Assembly: GCA_949299395.1 (NCBI GenBank)
Contig: CASGAB010000001.1
Span: 91,502 to 155,501 of the forward strand
Reading direction: 5' to 3'
From: an uncultured bacterium
GTDB lineage: Bacteria; Bacillota_I; Bacilli_A; RFN20; CAG-826
Length of the DNA stretch: 64,000 bases
Shown here: positions 7,585 through 16,155 of the stretch, in pieces
How the letters are laid out: every line of letters begins with the position of its first letter
How positions within the stretch are numbered: position 1 is the first letter of the stretch
Position numbers and translations under genes: made by a program
Notes under the pieces: generated by a model
What the model was told of the DNA's origin: nothing
Database searches by the model: none
Seen by the model: the letters and a program-made list of their open reading frames with translations, nothing else

Positions 7585-9174
7585 ATGGAAAAGAAAAGAT
7601 TTTATATAACAACTCCAATTTATTATCCATCAGGAAATGCTCATATTGGACATGCTTATTGCACAACTTTATGTGATGTTTTTGCTCGTTATAAAAGAAT
7701 GAGACACTTTGAAACTTTCTTTTTAACAGGTACTGATGAACACGGTTTAAAAATTGAAAAAAATGCTAAGGCTGAAGGAAAAAACCCTCAAGAATATGTT
7801 GATGAAATAGTCGCTAAATTTAAAGATTTATGGAAAGTTATGGAAATTTCTAATGATGATTTTATTAGAACAACCGATCCAAAACATATTAGTGTTATTC
7901 AAAAAGTTTTCTCTCACATGATTAAAAATGATGATGTATATTTAGGAAGTTATTCTGGATGGTATTGTATTCCTTGCGAATCTTTTTGGACTGATACACA
8001 AGTTGGTGAAGAACATCTTTGTCCTGATTGTCATAGAGAAGTAGTAAAACAAGAAGAACCTTGCTTATTCTTTAAAACTAAAAAATATTTACCAGAGTTA
8101 ACTGCATTCTTTGATAAAGATAAGAGTGTTTATCCTCTTGGAAGAAAAACTGAAATGGTTAATAACTTTATTAAACCAGGTTTAGAAGATTTATGTGTTT
8201 CTAGAACTTCATTTTCTTGGGGTGTTCCAATTAATGAATATGAAGGACATGTCTCTTATGTTTGGGTTGATGCCTTATTTAACTATGTTTCAGCTTTAAA
8301 TTATCTTCAAGAAGATGACTCCTTATTCCAAAAATTCTGGCAAAGCGAAGAAAGTGAAATAATTCACGTTATTGGTGCGGACATCACTCGTTTCCATACA
8401 ATTTATTGGCCTGAATTCTTAACATCAATGGGTTTAAGACTTCCAGATAGAGTATTTGTTCATGGATTATTAATGATGAAAGATGGAAAAATGTCTAAAT
8501 CAAAAGGAAACGTCGTATCCCCTTATCCATTAATTGAAAAATATGGTGTTGATGCTCTTAGATATTATTTAACTAGAGAAATTATTTTTGGTAATGATGG
8601 TCAATTTACTCCAGAACAATTCATTGATCGTATTAATATGGATTTAGTTAATAACTATGGAAACTTAGTTTCTAGAACAGTTTCAATGATTGAAAAATAT
8701 TTTGAAGGAATCATCCCTACATATATTAAAGATATTAATGAACAAGATCATGAAATTGATGAACTTATTAAATTAACTATTTCTAAATATATTAATGAAC
8801 TCGACGATTTAAAAATTACTGAAGGATTTATTGATGTAATGAATTTAGTTAGTAGAGCTAATAAATATATTGAAGAAACAACCCCATGGGTTTTAGCAAA
8901 AGATCCATCAAAAGAAGAAAATTTAAGATCAGTTATGGCTCATTTAGCAAGAGTCTTATTCGTTTCAACAAAATTATTAGAACCAGTTTTAGTTAATAAG
9001 ACAAAAGAAGTTTATACTCAACTTGGTTTAACTATTGAAGAAGCTGATTTTAATAATATTGAAAATGAAAACTTATTAGATAACAAAAAAGTCGAAAAAG
9101 GTACAATTTTATTCCCTCGACTCGATGTTAATAAAGAAGTTGAATACGTTAAATCATTAATGGTTAGTAAATAA
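7585..9174 (+). CDS. metG: Methionyl-tRNA synthetase
   Basis: It charges initiator and elongator tRNA-Met. The class I signature HIGH is in PSGNAHIGHAY and KMSKS is in GKMSKSKGNVV. A zinc knuckle with two CxxC-type pairs (CIPCES... and CPDC) lies between about residues 132 and 152. The protein is 529 residues and ends after the anticodon-binding helical domain. It lacks the C-terminal tRNA-binding OB-fold found in many Bacilli enzymes of about 650 residues. It is monocistronic, with a terminator directly after the stop. Confidence 0.96.
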   Translation: MEKKRFYITTPIYYPSGNAHIGHAYCTTLCDVFARYKRMRHFETFFLTGTDEHGLKIEKNAKAEGKNPQEYVDEIVAKFKDLWKVMEISNDDFIRTTDPKHISVIQKVFSHMIKNDDVYLGSYSGWYCIPCESFWTDTQVGEEHLCPDCHREVVKQEEPCLFFKTKKYLPELTAFFDKDKSVYPLGRKTEMVNNFIKPGLEDLCVSRTSFSWGVPINEYEGHVSYVWVDALFNYVSALNYLQEDDSLFQKFWQSEESEIIHVIGADITRFHTIYWPEFLTSMGLRLPDRVFVHGLLMMKDGKMSKSKGNVVSPYPLIEKYGVDALRYYLTREIIFGNDGQFTPEQFIDRINMDLVNNYGNLVSRTVSMIEKYFEGIIPTYIKDINEQDHEIDELIKLTISKYINELDDLKITEGFIDVMNLVSRANKYIEETTPWVLAKDPSKEENLRSVMAHLARVLFVSTKLLEPVLVNKTKEVYTQLGLTIEEADFNNIENENLLDNKKVEKGTILFPRLDVNKEVEYVKSLMVSK

Positions 9175-9178
9175 AAAT

Positions 9179-9200
9179 GATGGCATTAAGCCATCTTTTT
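9179..9200 (+). terminator. Intrinsic terminator after metG
   Basis: GATGGC pairs with GCCATC around ATTAA and is followed by TTTTTATT. The T-tract runs into the presumed promoter of the next gene. Confidence 0.8.
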
Positions 9201-9218
9201 ATTAAGGATGGAAAAACA

Positions 9219-9231
9219 TATAATTAAGTTA
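9219..9231 (+). promoter_or_regulatory. Promoter placed for leaderless transcription
   Basis: TATAAT at 9219-9224 ends six bases before the ATG at 9231, so transcription should begin at or next to the start codon. No Shine-Dalgarno is present. The -35 region would fall in the T-tract of the metG terminator and is weak. Confidence 0.5.
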
Positions 9232-9527
9232 TGGAAAAATTTGATTTTAATTTACCTTTAGACTTAACAAATATTAATGAAATTTTAGTTTCTTTTAATG
9301 ATGAAGAAGTCATTTTTACTAAATTTAAAGTTTATGAAGAAATAATGACGCTTCAATTTTTAGAAAACGGCGGCGTTCAAATGGTAAAGGAATCGAGTTT
9401 TGTCGTTAAATTTCAAAATTTATATTTAGAAGTTTTAGAAGTTATCTATAAAGATAATAAAATGACAGCCAAAGAATTTATTGATACAATTCATAGAGAA
9501 AATTTAATTAATCATAATTTTAAATAA
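9231..9527 (+). CDS. Small conserved-looking protein of unknown function
   Basis: A 98-residue acidic protein (starts MEKFDFNLPLDLTN) with no signal peptide or membrane segment and no motif I recognise. Predicted strands (EEVIFTKFKVYEEIMTLQFL) suggest a small alpha/beta fold. It is followed three bases later by rlmD, so the two are probably cotranscribed. The start codon seems to be leaderless. Confidence 0.65.
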   Translation: MEKFDFNLPLDLTNINEILVSFNDEEVIFTKFKVYEEIMTLQFLENGGVQMVKESSFVVKFQNLYLEVLEVIYKDNKMTAKEFIDTIHRENLINHNFK

Positions 9528-9530
9528 GAT

Positions 9531-10868
9531 ATGCAAAAAGAATTAGTTCATGTTAAATGTGTAGATTTTACTTTTGATGGGCAAGGCCTAGCAAAAGATA
9601 ACAATAAAAGGACCTATTTTGTTCCTTCTCTTTTAATTGATGAAGAAGCAGATATTGAGGTTTTATATCATAAAAAAGATTATGATATTGGAAAAATAAA
9701 GAAATTAACAAAATTATCTGAATATAGAATTAATCCTAAATGTCCATGTGCAACTGCTTGTGGAGGATGTTGCTTTCAAAACTTATCTTACGAAAAAGAA
9801 CTAGAATATAAAAGAAAAGTTGCGATAAATACATTAAAAGGTATTGCTAAAATTGATGTAAAAAACCCATCAATTGTTGGAATGGAAGATCCATATTATT
9901 ATCGCAATAAAATTCAAATTCCTTTTGGCTATGATAAGCAAAAAAGATTAGTTTATGGTTTCTATAAATTTAAATCTCACGATATTGTCCCAATTACTGA
10001 ATGCGTCATAGAAAGTAAAGAACACGTTTCAATATTAAAAAATATTAAAGATTTAATGCTTTCTATGAAAATTACTCCTTATGATGAAGATAAGGATGAA
10101 GGCATTTTAAGACATGTTTTAATTCGTGTTGGTAAAGTTTCTCATGAAATAATGGTTGTTTTAATTGTTAAAGAAAAACAATTTAAAAATAAAGGTGTCT
10201 TTGTTAAAGAATTAGTTAAGTTAAATCCTGAAATTACAACAGTTGTTTACAACTATAACGAAAGAAGAACGAATGTTATTTTGGGTGAAAAAGAAGAAGT
10301 CGCTTATGGGAGAGGATTTATTTTTGATTCACTTTTAGGAGTTAATTTTAAAATTTCTTCTAAATCTTTTTATCAAGTTAATCATGATCAATGTGAAAAG
10401 CTTTATTCTTTAGGTATTTCAAAAGCTCATTTAACAAAAGATGATGAGATTTTAGATGCTTATTGTGGAATTGGAACGATTGGTTTAATTGCTTCTAAAT
10501 ATGTAAAAAGCGTTTTAGGTGTAGAAATTGTTAAAGAAGCAATCCAAGATGCAAATGAAAACGCAAAATTAAACATCATCACTAATGCAAAATTTATTGT
10601 TAGCGATGCTAAAGATGTAATCTTAAAAAAAGCATATGACTGTGTATTTGTTGATCCTCCAAGAAAAGGATTAGATCCAAAGTTTTTAAAAGGAATTATG
10701 AATTCACATCCTAAAAAAATTATTTATATTTCATGTGATGTTTCTACGCTCGCTAGAGATTTATTAACCTTAAAGAAAAATTATTCTATCGAAAGCATTG
10801 ATTTTGTTGATATGTTCCCTAGAACTTTCCACGTTGAAACTGTCTGTGTTTTAAATTTAATAAGATAA
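9531..10868 (+). CDS. rlmD: 23S rRNA (uracil-C5)-methyltransferase, RlmD/TrmA family
   Basis: Transfers methyl from SAM to C5 of a uridine in 23S rRNA. The order is: N-terminal TRAM-like domain, an Fe-S cluster motif (CPCATACGGCCFQNLSYEKE, near residue 84), a SAM-binding core (LDAYCGIGTIGL), the DPPRKG motif and the catalytic Cys in YISCDVSTLARDL. At 445 residues it matches the bacterial RumA/RlmCD type. Bacilli paralogues act on U747 and/or U1939, and sequence alone does not say which. A short protein gene precedes it by three bases, and two small genes follow on the same strand. Confidence 0.9.
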   Translation: MQKELVHVKCVDFTFDGQGLAKDNNKRTYFVPSLLIDEEADIEVLYHKKDYDIGKIKKLTKLSEYRINPKCPCATACGGCCFQNLSYEKELEYKRKVAINTLKGIAKIDVKNPSIVGMEDPYYYRNKIQIPFGYDKQKRLVYGFYKFKSHDIVPITECVIESKEHVSILKNIKDLMLSMKITPYDEDKDEGILRHVLIRVGKVSHEIMVVLIVKEKQFKNKGVFVKELVKLNPEITTVVYNYNERRTNVILGEKEEVAYGRGFIFDSLLGVNFKISSKSFYQVNHDQCEKLYSLGISKAHLTKDDEILDAYCGIGTIGLIASKYVKSVLGVEIVKEAIQDANENAKLNIITNAKFIVSDAKDVILKKAYDCVFVDPPRKGLDPKFLKGIMNSHPKKIIYISCDVSTLARDLLTLKKNYSIESIDFVDMFPRTFHVETVCVLNLIR

Positions 10869-10881
10869 AAAGGAGATAACA

Positions 10882-11421
10882 ATGCAACATAAAGTTAAAC
10901 TTACTGTTTTAAAAACCGAACTTTATAAGGATTTACAAAAAGAATATTGTTCAGATCCTAATGCAGGAGTTTGTCCTTTATATAAAGAGGGTCAAGAATT
11001 TATCTTCACTCGTTATAAAAATGAAGATACTTTTTGGACAATGGGTAAAGGAAGTCATTGTTCTGAAGCTTGGGATGCGATTTCTCGCTATATTTATACT
11101 GGTCTTCAAGGTGGTTCAATAATGAATGGTTGGATGCAAAAAGAAAATGAGATGATAGCATGTTGTAATGATGGAACTCGTCCAGTAATTTTTAAGATTG
11201 AAAGACTAGATTATTTAGCACTTTATTTAGAAAAAATTAAAGATAAAAAAGATGTTAAAAAAGTTATTACATTTTTAAAGAAAATAAATGATGTAAATGA
11301 TGCAATTTATAACGAAGAAGGTAAATTTTTTGAAGTTTATGTACCTAAAAACTTTAATGAAAAAGTACTTAAATTTAAATTTATAAATTTTGATGAATAT
11401 AAGATTAATAATATTGAATAA
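10882..11421 (+). CDS. TIGR04076-like protein of unknown function
   Basis: A 179-residue cytoplasmic protein with conserved Cys and Trp motifs: VCPLYKEGQEF near residue 34, CSEAWDAISRYIYT near 64, and CCNDGTRPVIFKIERL near 98. These match my memory of the TIGR04076 family, whose function is unknown. The C-terminal 60 residues are charged and helical. AAAGGAG precedes the ATG. It lies between rlmD and a MazG-like pyrophosphohydrolase on one probable transcript. Confidence 0.65.
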   Translation: MQHKVKLTVLKTELYKDLQKEYCSDPNAGVCPLYKEGQEFIFTRYKNEDTFWTMGKGSHCSEAWDAISRYIYTGLQGGSIMNGWMQKENEMIACCNDGTRPVIFKIERLDYLALYLEKIKDKKDVKKVITFLKKINDVNDAIYNEEGKFFEVYVPKNFNEKVLKFKFINFDEYKINNIE

Positions 11422-11435
11422 AAGGAGAAGTAAAA

Positions 11436-11759
11436 ATGATTAAAGAAGGAACAGTTAAAAGAATTAAAAAATTTTCAGATGATAGAAATTTTAATCAATT
11501 TCATTCTCCTGCAAATTTAGCTAAATCTATTTCTATTGAAGCTAACGAACTTTTAGAATGCTTTCAATGGGATGAAGTTAATTATGATTTAAGTGAAGTT
11601 AAAGATGAAATTGCTGATGTTAGTGTATATATCGTTGATTTATGTTTGAAACTTGGACTCGATTTAGACGAAATTATCAATAAAAAAATGGATAAAAACG
11701 AAGCTAAATATCCTGTTGAAAAAGCATATGGTAAAGCAACCAAATATACAAAACTATAA
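11436..11759 (+). CDS. MazG-like nucleotide pyrophosphohydrolase
   Basis: A 107-residue all-helical protein of the MazG/RS21-C6 class, which cleaves non-canonical or excess nucleoside triphosphates to monophosphates. The metal-binding signature is present: EANELLECFQW (ExxEL) near residue 35 and DEIADVSVYIVDL (ExxD) near 57. Its length fits the dCTPase-like single-domain form. AAAGGAG sits before the ATG. The substrate cannot be assigned from sequence. Confidence 0.85.
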   Translation: MIKEGTVKRIKKFSDDRNFNQFHSPANLAKSISIEANELLECFQWDEVNYDLSEVKDEIADVSVYIVDLCLKLGLDLDEIINKKMDKNEAKYPVEKAYGKATKYTKL

Positions 11760-11822
11760 AAATTTATCTTCTTGCTTGTCAAAATTGTAAATTAGACTTA
11801 ACATTATTAATAAGTTACAAAG

Positions 11823-11868
11823 CAATATAGTTATTCTCTTTTGTTTTAATTTTTAAAACACTATATTG
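11823..11868. other. Long imperfect hairpin in the spacer before the OYE operon
   Basis: CAATATAG (11823-11830) pairs with CTATATTG (11861-11868), and the interior holds a second dyad, TGTTTTAA / TTAAAACA. It may be a terminator for the MazG-like gene without a T-tract, or another RNA structure. Support is weak. Confidence 0.3.
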
Positions 11869-11889
11869 TCTAATATTTTTCTCCTTTAT

Positions 11890-11920
11890 AACCGGATGTT
11901 TTTAATATCCGGTTTTATTT
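11890..11920 (+). terminator. Intrinsic terminator
   Basis: AACCGGAT pairs with ATCCGGTT around a 9-nt loop and is followed by TTATTTTATTT. Confidence 0.75.
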
Positions 11921-12001
11921 TATTTATTAAATAGCATTATTAAAAAACTTAAATAATAATCTATAATAATTATAAATAATCTTTTAGGAGACAAAACAAT
12001 A

Positions 12002-14047
12002 ATGAAAAAAGAGTATGAATCACTATTTACCCCTTGGAAAATAGGAAATGTAACTATTAAAAATAGAATAGTTCTTTGTCCAATGGGTGGAACTTCCCTT
12101 TTTGGTTGGATGAAACCAAATAATTTTGACAAAAAATCAGCAGAATTTTTCTTAGAAAGAGCAAGAAATAATGTTGGTCTTCTCATTCCTGGAATTGCTC
12201 CATTAAGAGATACAATTTTAGGAAAATGGCTCTACCAAAATAAGAAAATGTTCGATGAATTAAAGATCTATATGGATGAAATCCATAAAACTGGAGCAAA
12301 ATTATTCGTTCAACTTACAGCTGGATTTGGTAGAAGTTTTGCTATTACAGAAAGTTTAAAAATTTTTGAAAAACAAAAATGGTTAGGCAAATTATGTAAA
12401 CCAATTATTGATACATCATATCTTTTAGCTTCACCTAGTGAATTACCATCAAGATGGGATCCAAGTATTACTTGTAGAGCTTTAACAGTTGATGAAATTA
12501 AAGAAATTGTCGAAGCATATGCTAAAACTTCAAAAATGTTAATGGATGCTGGAGTTGATGGTGTTGAAGTTCATGCTGTTCACGAAGGTTATTTATTAGA
12601 TCAATTTACATTAAACTATACAAACCATAGAACCGATGACTATGGTGGAAGTTTTGAAAATAGATATCGTTTCCCAGTCGAAGTTGTTACTGCAATTAAA
12701 GAAAGATGTGGAAAAGACTTCCCTGTTTCATTAAGATTCTCGGTCATTTCAAAAACAAAAGGCTTTGATCATGGTGCTCTTCCTGAAGAAGGGGACAAAT
12801 ATGATGAAGTCGGTAGAAATTTAGAAGAAGGTTTAAAAGCTGCTAAATATTTACAAGACGCAGGTTATGACATGTTAAACTGCGATAATGGTACATACGA
12901 TGCTTGGTATTGGGCACATCCACCAGTATATATGCCTTATAACTGTAACTTAGAAGATGTCGCAGCATTAAAGAAAGTTGTTGATATTCCTTTAGTTTGT
13001 GCAGGTAAAATGACTTTAGACGTTGCTGCTGAAGCAATTGAAAAAGGAAAAATTGATGGCATGGGTGTTGCAAGACAATTCCTTACCGATGGCAAGTGGG
13101 TTACAAAAGTTTTAGAAGATAGAATTGAAGATATTATGCCTTGTATTCATTGCCATAATGCATGTTTCACTTTTGCTCATTATAAAGGTGTTGCTAATGA
13201 TCAAGCATTTAGCGATGTTTCTCATATGGCAAGATGTGCATTAAATCCTGAAACTATGAATAACGGATATTACATCGAAAGAGCTGCTCATCCTAAACAC
13301 ATTGCTATTATCGGTGGTGGTATTGGTGGTATGGAAACCGCTAGAGTTGCTACTTTAAGAGGTCATAAGTGTACTATTTATGAAATGAGTGACCATTTAG
13401 GTGGTGTTTTCTGTGAAGCTTCTAACTTTGATTTCAAAGAAGATGATAAACGTTTAATTAAATGGTATGAAAGACAAATGGAAACTTTAGGCGTTGAAAT
13501 TAAATTAAATACCGAAGTTAAAGATGTCAAAGAATTAAAAGAAGATAAAGCAGTTATTGCTACTGGTGCAAAAGCTAAAGTTTTACCTGTTCCAGGTGCT
13601 GAAAAAGCTATTAGCGCATTAGATTATCTTAGAAATAAAGACCAAGTTGGTAATAAAGTTGTAATTATCGGCGGCGGTTTAACAGGTTGTGAAATCGGTT
13701 ATGACTTATCATTAAGAGGAAAAGAAGTTGTTATTATTGAACAACAACAAGATTTAATGTGTGTTAGAGGTTTATGTTTAGCTAACTCTTCATATTTAAG
13801 AGATTATTTCAAATTACATAATACTGAAGTCCATTTAGATAGCAGTGTTAAAGAAATTGGTGATGGAAATGTTGTTTTAACTGATATTAGAGGAAACCAA
13901 TTCACTATTGATTGCGATACAGTTATCACATCAATTGGATATGATTCAAATCCATTAGCAAACGGCTTATTAGTTGGGGACGCAAATAAAGTTGGCAACT
14001 TAAGACATGTTATTTGGAGAGCTTATAAAGTAGCTATGGGCTTATAG
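12002..14047 (+). CDS. Old Yellow Enzyme / 2,4-dienoyl-CoA-reductase-like flavoprotein
   Basis: A 681-residue FMN/FAD/[4Fe-4S] enzyme of the FadH-BaiCD class, which reduces activated C=C bonds with NAD(P)H. The N-terminal TIM barrel carries EVHAVHEGYLLDQF and RTDDYGGSFENRYRF near residues 193-223. The cluster motif is CIHCHNAC at about 380, with a further Cys in MARCALNP. A GGGIGGMETA dinucleotide fold (about 438) and a second one, GGGLTGCEIGYD (about 559), bind FAD and NAD(P)H. The gene is first in an operon with the two aconitase X subunits, ten bases before the next start. Its substrate is unknown; the context suggests it reduces the product of AcnX dehydration, but that is inference. Confidence 0.88.
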   Translation: MKKEYESLFTPWKIGNVTIKNRIVLCPMGGTSLFGWMKPNNFDKKSAEFFLERARNNVGLLIPGIAPLRDTILGKWLYQNKKMFDELKIYMDEIHKTGAKLFVQLTAGFGRSFAITESLKIFEKQKWLGKLCKPIIDTSYLLASPSELPSRWDPSITCRALTVDEIKEIVEAYAKTSKMLMDAGVDGVEVHAVHEGYLLDQFTLNYTNHRTDDYGGSFENRYRFPVEVVTAIKERCGKDFPVSLRFSVISKTKGFDHGALPEEGDKYDEVGRNLEEGLKAAKYLQDAGYDMLNCDNGTYDAWYWAHPPVYMPYNCNLEDVAALKKVVDIPLVCAGKMTLDVAAEAIEKGKIDGMGVARQFLTDGKWVTKVLEDRIEDIMPCIHCHNACFTFAHYKGVANDQAFSDVSHMARCALNPETMNNGYYIERAAHPKHIAIIGGGIGGMETARVATLRGHKCTIYEMSDHLGGVFCEASNFDFKEDDKRLIKWYERQMETLGVEIKLNTEVKDVKELKEDKAVIATGAKAKVLPVPGAEKAISALDYLRNKDQVGNKVVIIGGGLTGCEIGYDLSLRGKEVVIIEQQQDLMCVRGLCLANSSYLRDYFKLHNTEVHLDSSVKEIGDGNVVLTDIRGNQFTIDCDTVITSIGYDSNPLANGLLVGDANKVGNLRHVIWRAYKVAMGL

Positions 14048-14056
14048 GGAGTTTAT

Positions 14057-15346
14057 ATGATTGACTATAAAATGGAATTAACCCAAGAACAAATTGAGAT
14101 ATTAGAAGGCAAAAAAGGTGATACATTAAGAAAAATGATGGAAACTCTTGTTCTTTTTGGCGATATCTTTGGTGCAAAAAGAATGGTTCCTGTTACACAC
14201 AAGACTGGTCATTTAGTTACATCTTTTGGTATTCCTCTTTTAAGACCTTTATATCAAACAATGGATGAAATTAATAACGAAGGTTTAAAAGCTGAAGGTG
14301 GATTTACTGTTGACCCAGCTCCAGTTGATTATGAAAACGTAAAATGTAATGTTATTGAAAAATTAGTTTTCAATAAGATTCTTTATGGAAAGCAAGCTCA
14401 ATATACTGAACAAATGCTTAAAGCTGGTTTAGTTGACAAAGATTCTTTCTCTTGCACATGTTATTTAGAAGAATGTGGAAACAGACCTAAAAAAGGCGAC
14501 ATTCTTTCTTGGGCAGAATCTAGTGCTGTTGTTTTTGCTAACTCTGTTTTAGGTGCAAGATGTAATAGGAATTCAGGCATGCTTGATTTATTTGGTTCAA
14601 TTATCGGTTATGTTCCTGAATTTGGATTGCTTTTAGATGAAAATAGAAAAGCAACATGGGTAGTAGAAGTTAAAACTACAAAAGTTCCTGAAGCTCAAAT
14701 TTTAGGTTCAGCAATTGGTATGAAGGTTATGGAAGATGTGCCTTATATTGTTGGATTAGATAAATTCATTGGGTGTGAAATTGATCACGAAAATGAAGCA
14801 TATTTAAAAGATATGGGCGCTGCTAGTGCATCAAATGGTGCGGTTGGTTTATTCCATGTTGAAAATTTAACTCCTGAAGCAAAAGAATTAGGAGATAAAT
14901 TGATTGTTCCAAATGCAAAACGCTATATTATTGATGATACGGAGTTAGATAGAGTTTATAAATCATATCCAAATATGTGGAAAACTAAAGATGCAGGCCC
15001 AGAAATTACATTTATTGGCTGCCCACATTTAACTTATTATCAATTAAAGAAGTGGTGCGAAGATATTATTACTTCATTAAAGACAAATAATAAAAGGAAA
15101 GTTAATGGTCAGGTTATTTTAACCTCTGCCCCAAAAGTTAAGGCTAAATTTATTGCTGAAAACAAAGAATTATATGAAGTGGCAACAAAATTTGGTGTTA
15201 GACTTTCTTCAATTTGTCCACTCATGTATACAAATAATCCATTAGTTCATGGAAAAGCGATTTTAACTAATTCCAATAAGTTAAGAACTTATTCAATGGC
15301 TAGATATTTTAAAGATGAAGAAATTTTATCTTTAATTACTAAATAG
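14057..15346 (+). CDS. Aconitase X catalytic (large) subunit
   Basis: AcnX (DUF521) enzymes are Fe-S dehydratases. Characterised members dehydrate cis-3-hydroxy-L-proline in bacteria or mevalonate 5-phosphate in archaea. This 429-residue protein shows family blocks GDIFGAKRMVPVTHKTGHLV, FSCTCYLEECGNRPKKGDIL, WAESSAVVFANSVLGARCNR and FIGCPHLTYYQL, with several Cys suited to cluster binding. It lies between the OYE-like reductase and the small swivel subunit, so a complete AcnX is present. I see neither proline-racemase nor mevalonate genes nearby. The substrate is open. Confidence 0.88.
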   Translation: MIDYKMELTQEQIEILEGKKGDTLRKMMETLVLFGDIFGAKRMVPVTHKTGHLVTSFGIPLLRPLYQTMDEINNEGLKAEGGFTVDPAPVDYENVKCNVIEKLVFNKILYGKQAQYTEQMLKAGLVDKDSFSCTCYLEECGNRPKKGDILSWAESSAVVFANSVLGARCNRNSGMLDLFGSIIGYVPEFGLLLDENRKATWVVEVKTTKVPEAQILGSAIGMKVMEDVPYIVGLDKFIGCEIDHENEAYLKDMGAASASNGAVGLFHVENLTPEAKELGDKLIVPNAKRYIIDDTELDRVYKSYPNMWKTKDAGPEITFIGCPHLTYYQLKKWCEDIITSLKTNNKRKVNGQVILTSAPKVKAKFIAENKELYEVATKFGVRLSSICPLMYTNNPLVHGKAILTNSNKLRTYSMARYFKDEEILSLITK

Positions 15347-15361
15347 GAAGGAGGAAGAAAA

Positions 15362-15805
15362 ATGAAAACTTTTACAGGTAGAGTTATCGCAAAAGGTAAT
15401 TTTAAAGGCGAAGCATGTGTATCTCATCAAGGTTTTAATACTCTTGCTTCTTTCCAAAAATCAGCTTTAATGAAAAAGAAAACAGTTACTGTTAGTGATC
15501 AAAACAACAAAGATTTATTTGGTCTTGATATTACAGGCAAAATTTTATGTTTACCAATTACCATTGGTTCAACAACCGGTGGATTAGTTATTCAAACTGT
15601 TTGTGATATGGGAATTAACCCTGCTGCATTCCTTTTTAGTGAAGAGATTGACTCTTTAGCAGCTAGCGGAATTGTTTTAGCGAAGGTTTGGCAAAATTCT
15701 CCTATTATTTGTGTTGATAAATTAGGAAAAGAATTTTTAGAAACAGTCAAAACTGGCGATAAGCTAGAAATTAAAGAAGAAGGAACAGTTATTCTTTTAG
15801 ACTAA
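15362..15805 (+). CDS. Aconitase X swivel (small) subunit
   Basis: A 147-residue DUF126/AcnX swivel-domain protein. The family signature is visible in ITIGSTTGGLVIQ (near residue 75) and GINPAAFLFSEEIDSLAASG. The serine in GSTTGG corresponds to the substrate-binding Ser of aconitase swivel domains. GGAAGGAGG precedes the ATG, 16 bases after the large subunit. Together they form a two-protein enzyme; in other bacteria the two are often fused. Confidence 0.88.
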   Translation: MKTFTGRVIAKGNFKGEACVSHQGFNTLASFQKSALMKKKTVTVSDQNNKDLFGLDITGKILCLPITIGSTTGGLVIQTVCDMGINPAAFLFSEEIDSLAASGIVLAKVWQNSPIICVDKLGKEFLETVKTGDKLEIKEEGTVILLD

Positions 15806-15822
15806 TTAGAACTGAAGCAATA

Positions 15823-15850
15823 AAAAAAGTGAGTCCAACTCACTTTTTTA
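15823..15850 (+). terminator. Intrinsic terminator after aconitase X operon
   Basis: AAAAAAGTGAG pairs with CTCACTTTTTT around TCCAA and is followed by a T-rich tract. Confidence 0.85.
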
Positions 15851-15910
15851 TTTTAGATTTTTTGAATTAATAAAGGAATTAAATAAGATAAAGAAATATT
15901 TTATTCTTAA

Positions 15911-16046
15911 TGTTTACAGCCTGTATAGTTTGATAAACATGATTAAAATTTCTGCCAGGCCATATAAATAAAATAATTAAGGGTGGGCCTTAATTATTTT
16001 ATTTAAAAGGATTATCCCTCCCTGTTTATCTATTTATATATAAACA
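15911..16046. other. Structured convergent spacer, possible RNA element
   Basis: The gap 15806-16155 lies between convergent genes and holds three stacked dyads beyond the terminator. TGTTTA/TAAACA spans 15911-15939. A perfect 17-bp stem pairs 15966-15982 with 15988-16004 around a 5-nt loop. TGTTTAT/ATAAACA spans 16023-16046. GCCTG at 15919 can also pair with CAGGC at 15956, and GGGTGGG in the big loop faces CCCTCCC at 16015. No clear promoter was identified. It may be the terminator of the minus-strand gene plus other structure. Confidence 0.4.
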
Positions 16047-16155
16047 TGCTGCGAGATGAAAAAATTTACACATAATATTGAAAAAAAATTATAAAAATTA
16101 AAATTTGTATTTCGATTTTACGATATTTTGAAAAGTTAGATTTCAAATGAAACTT

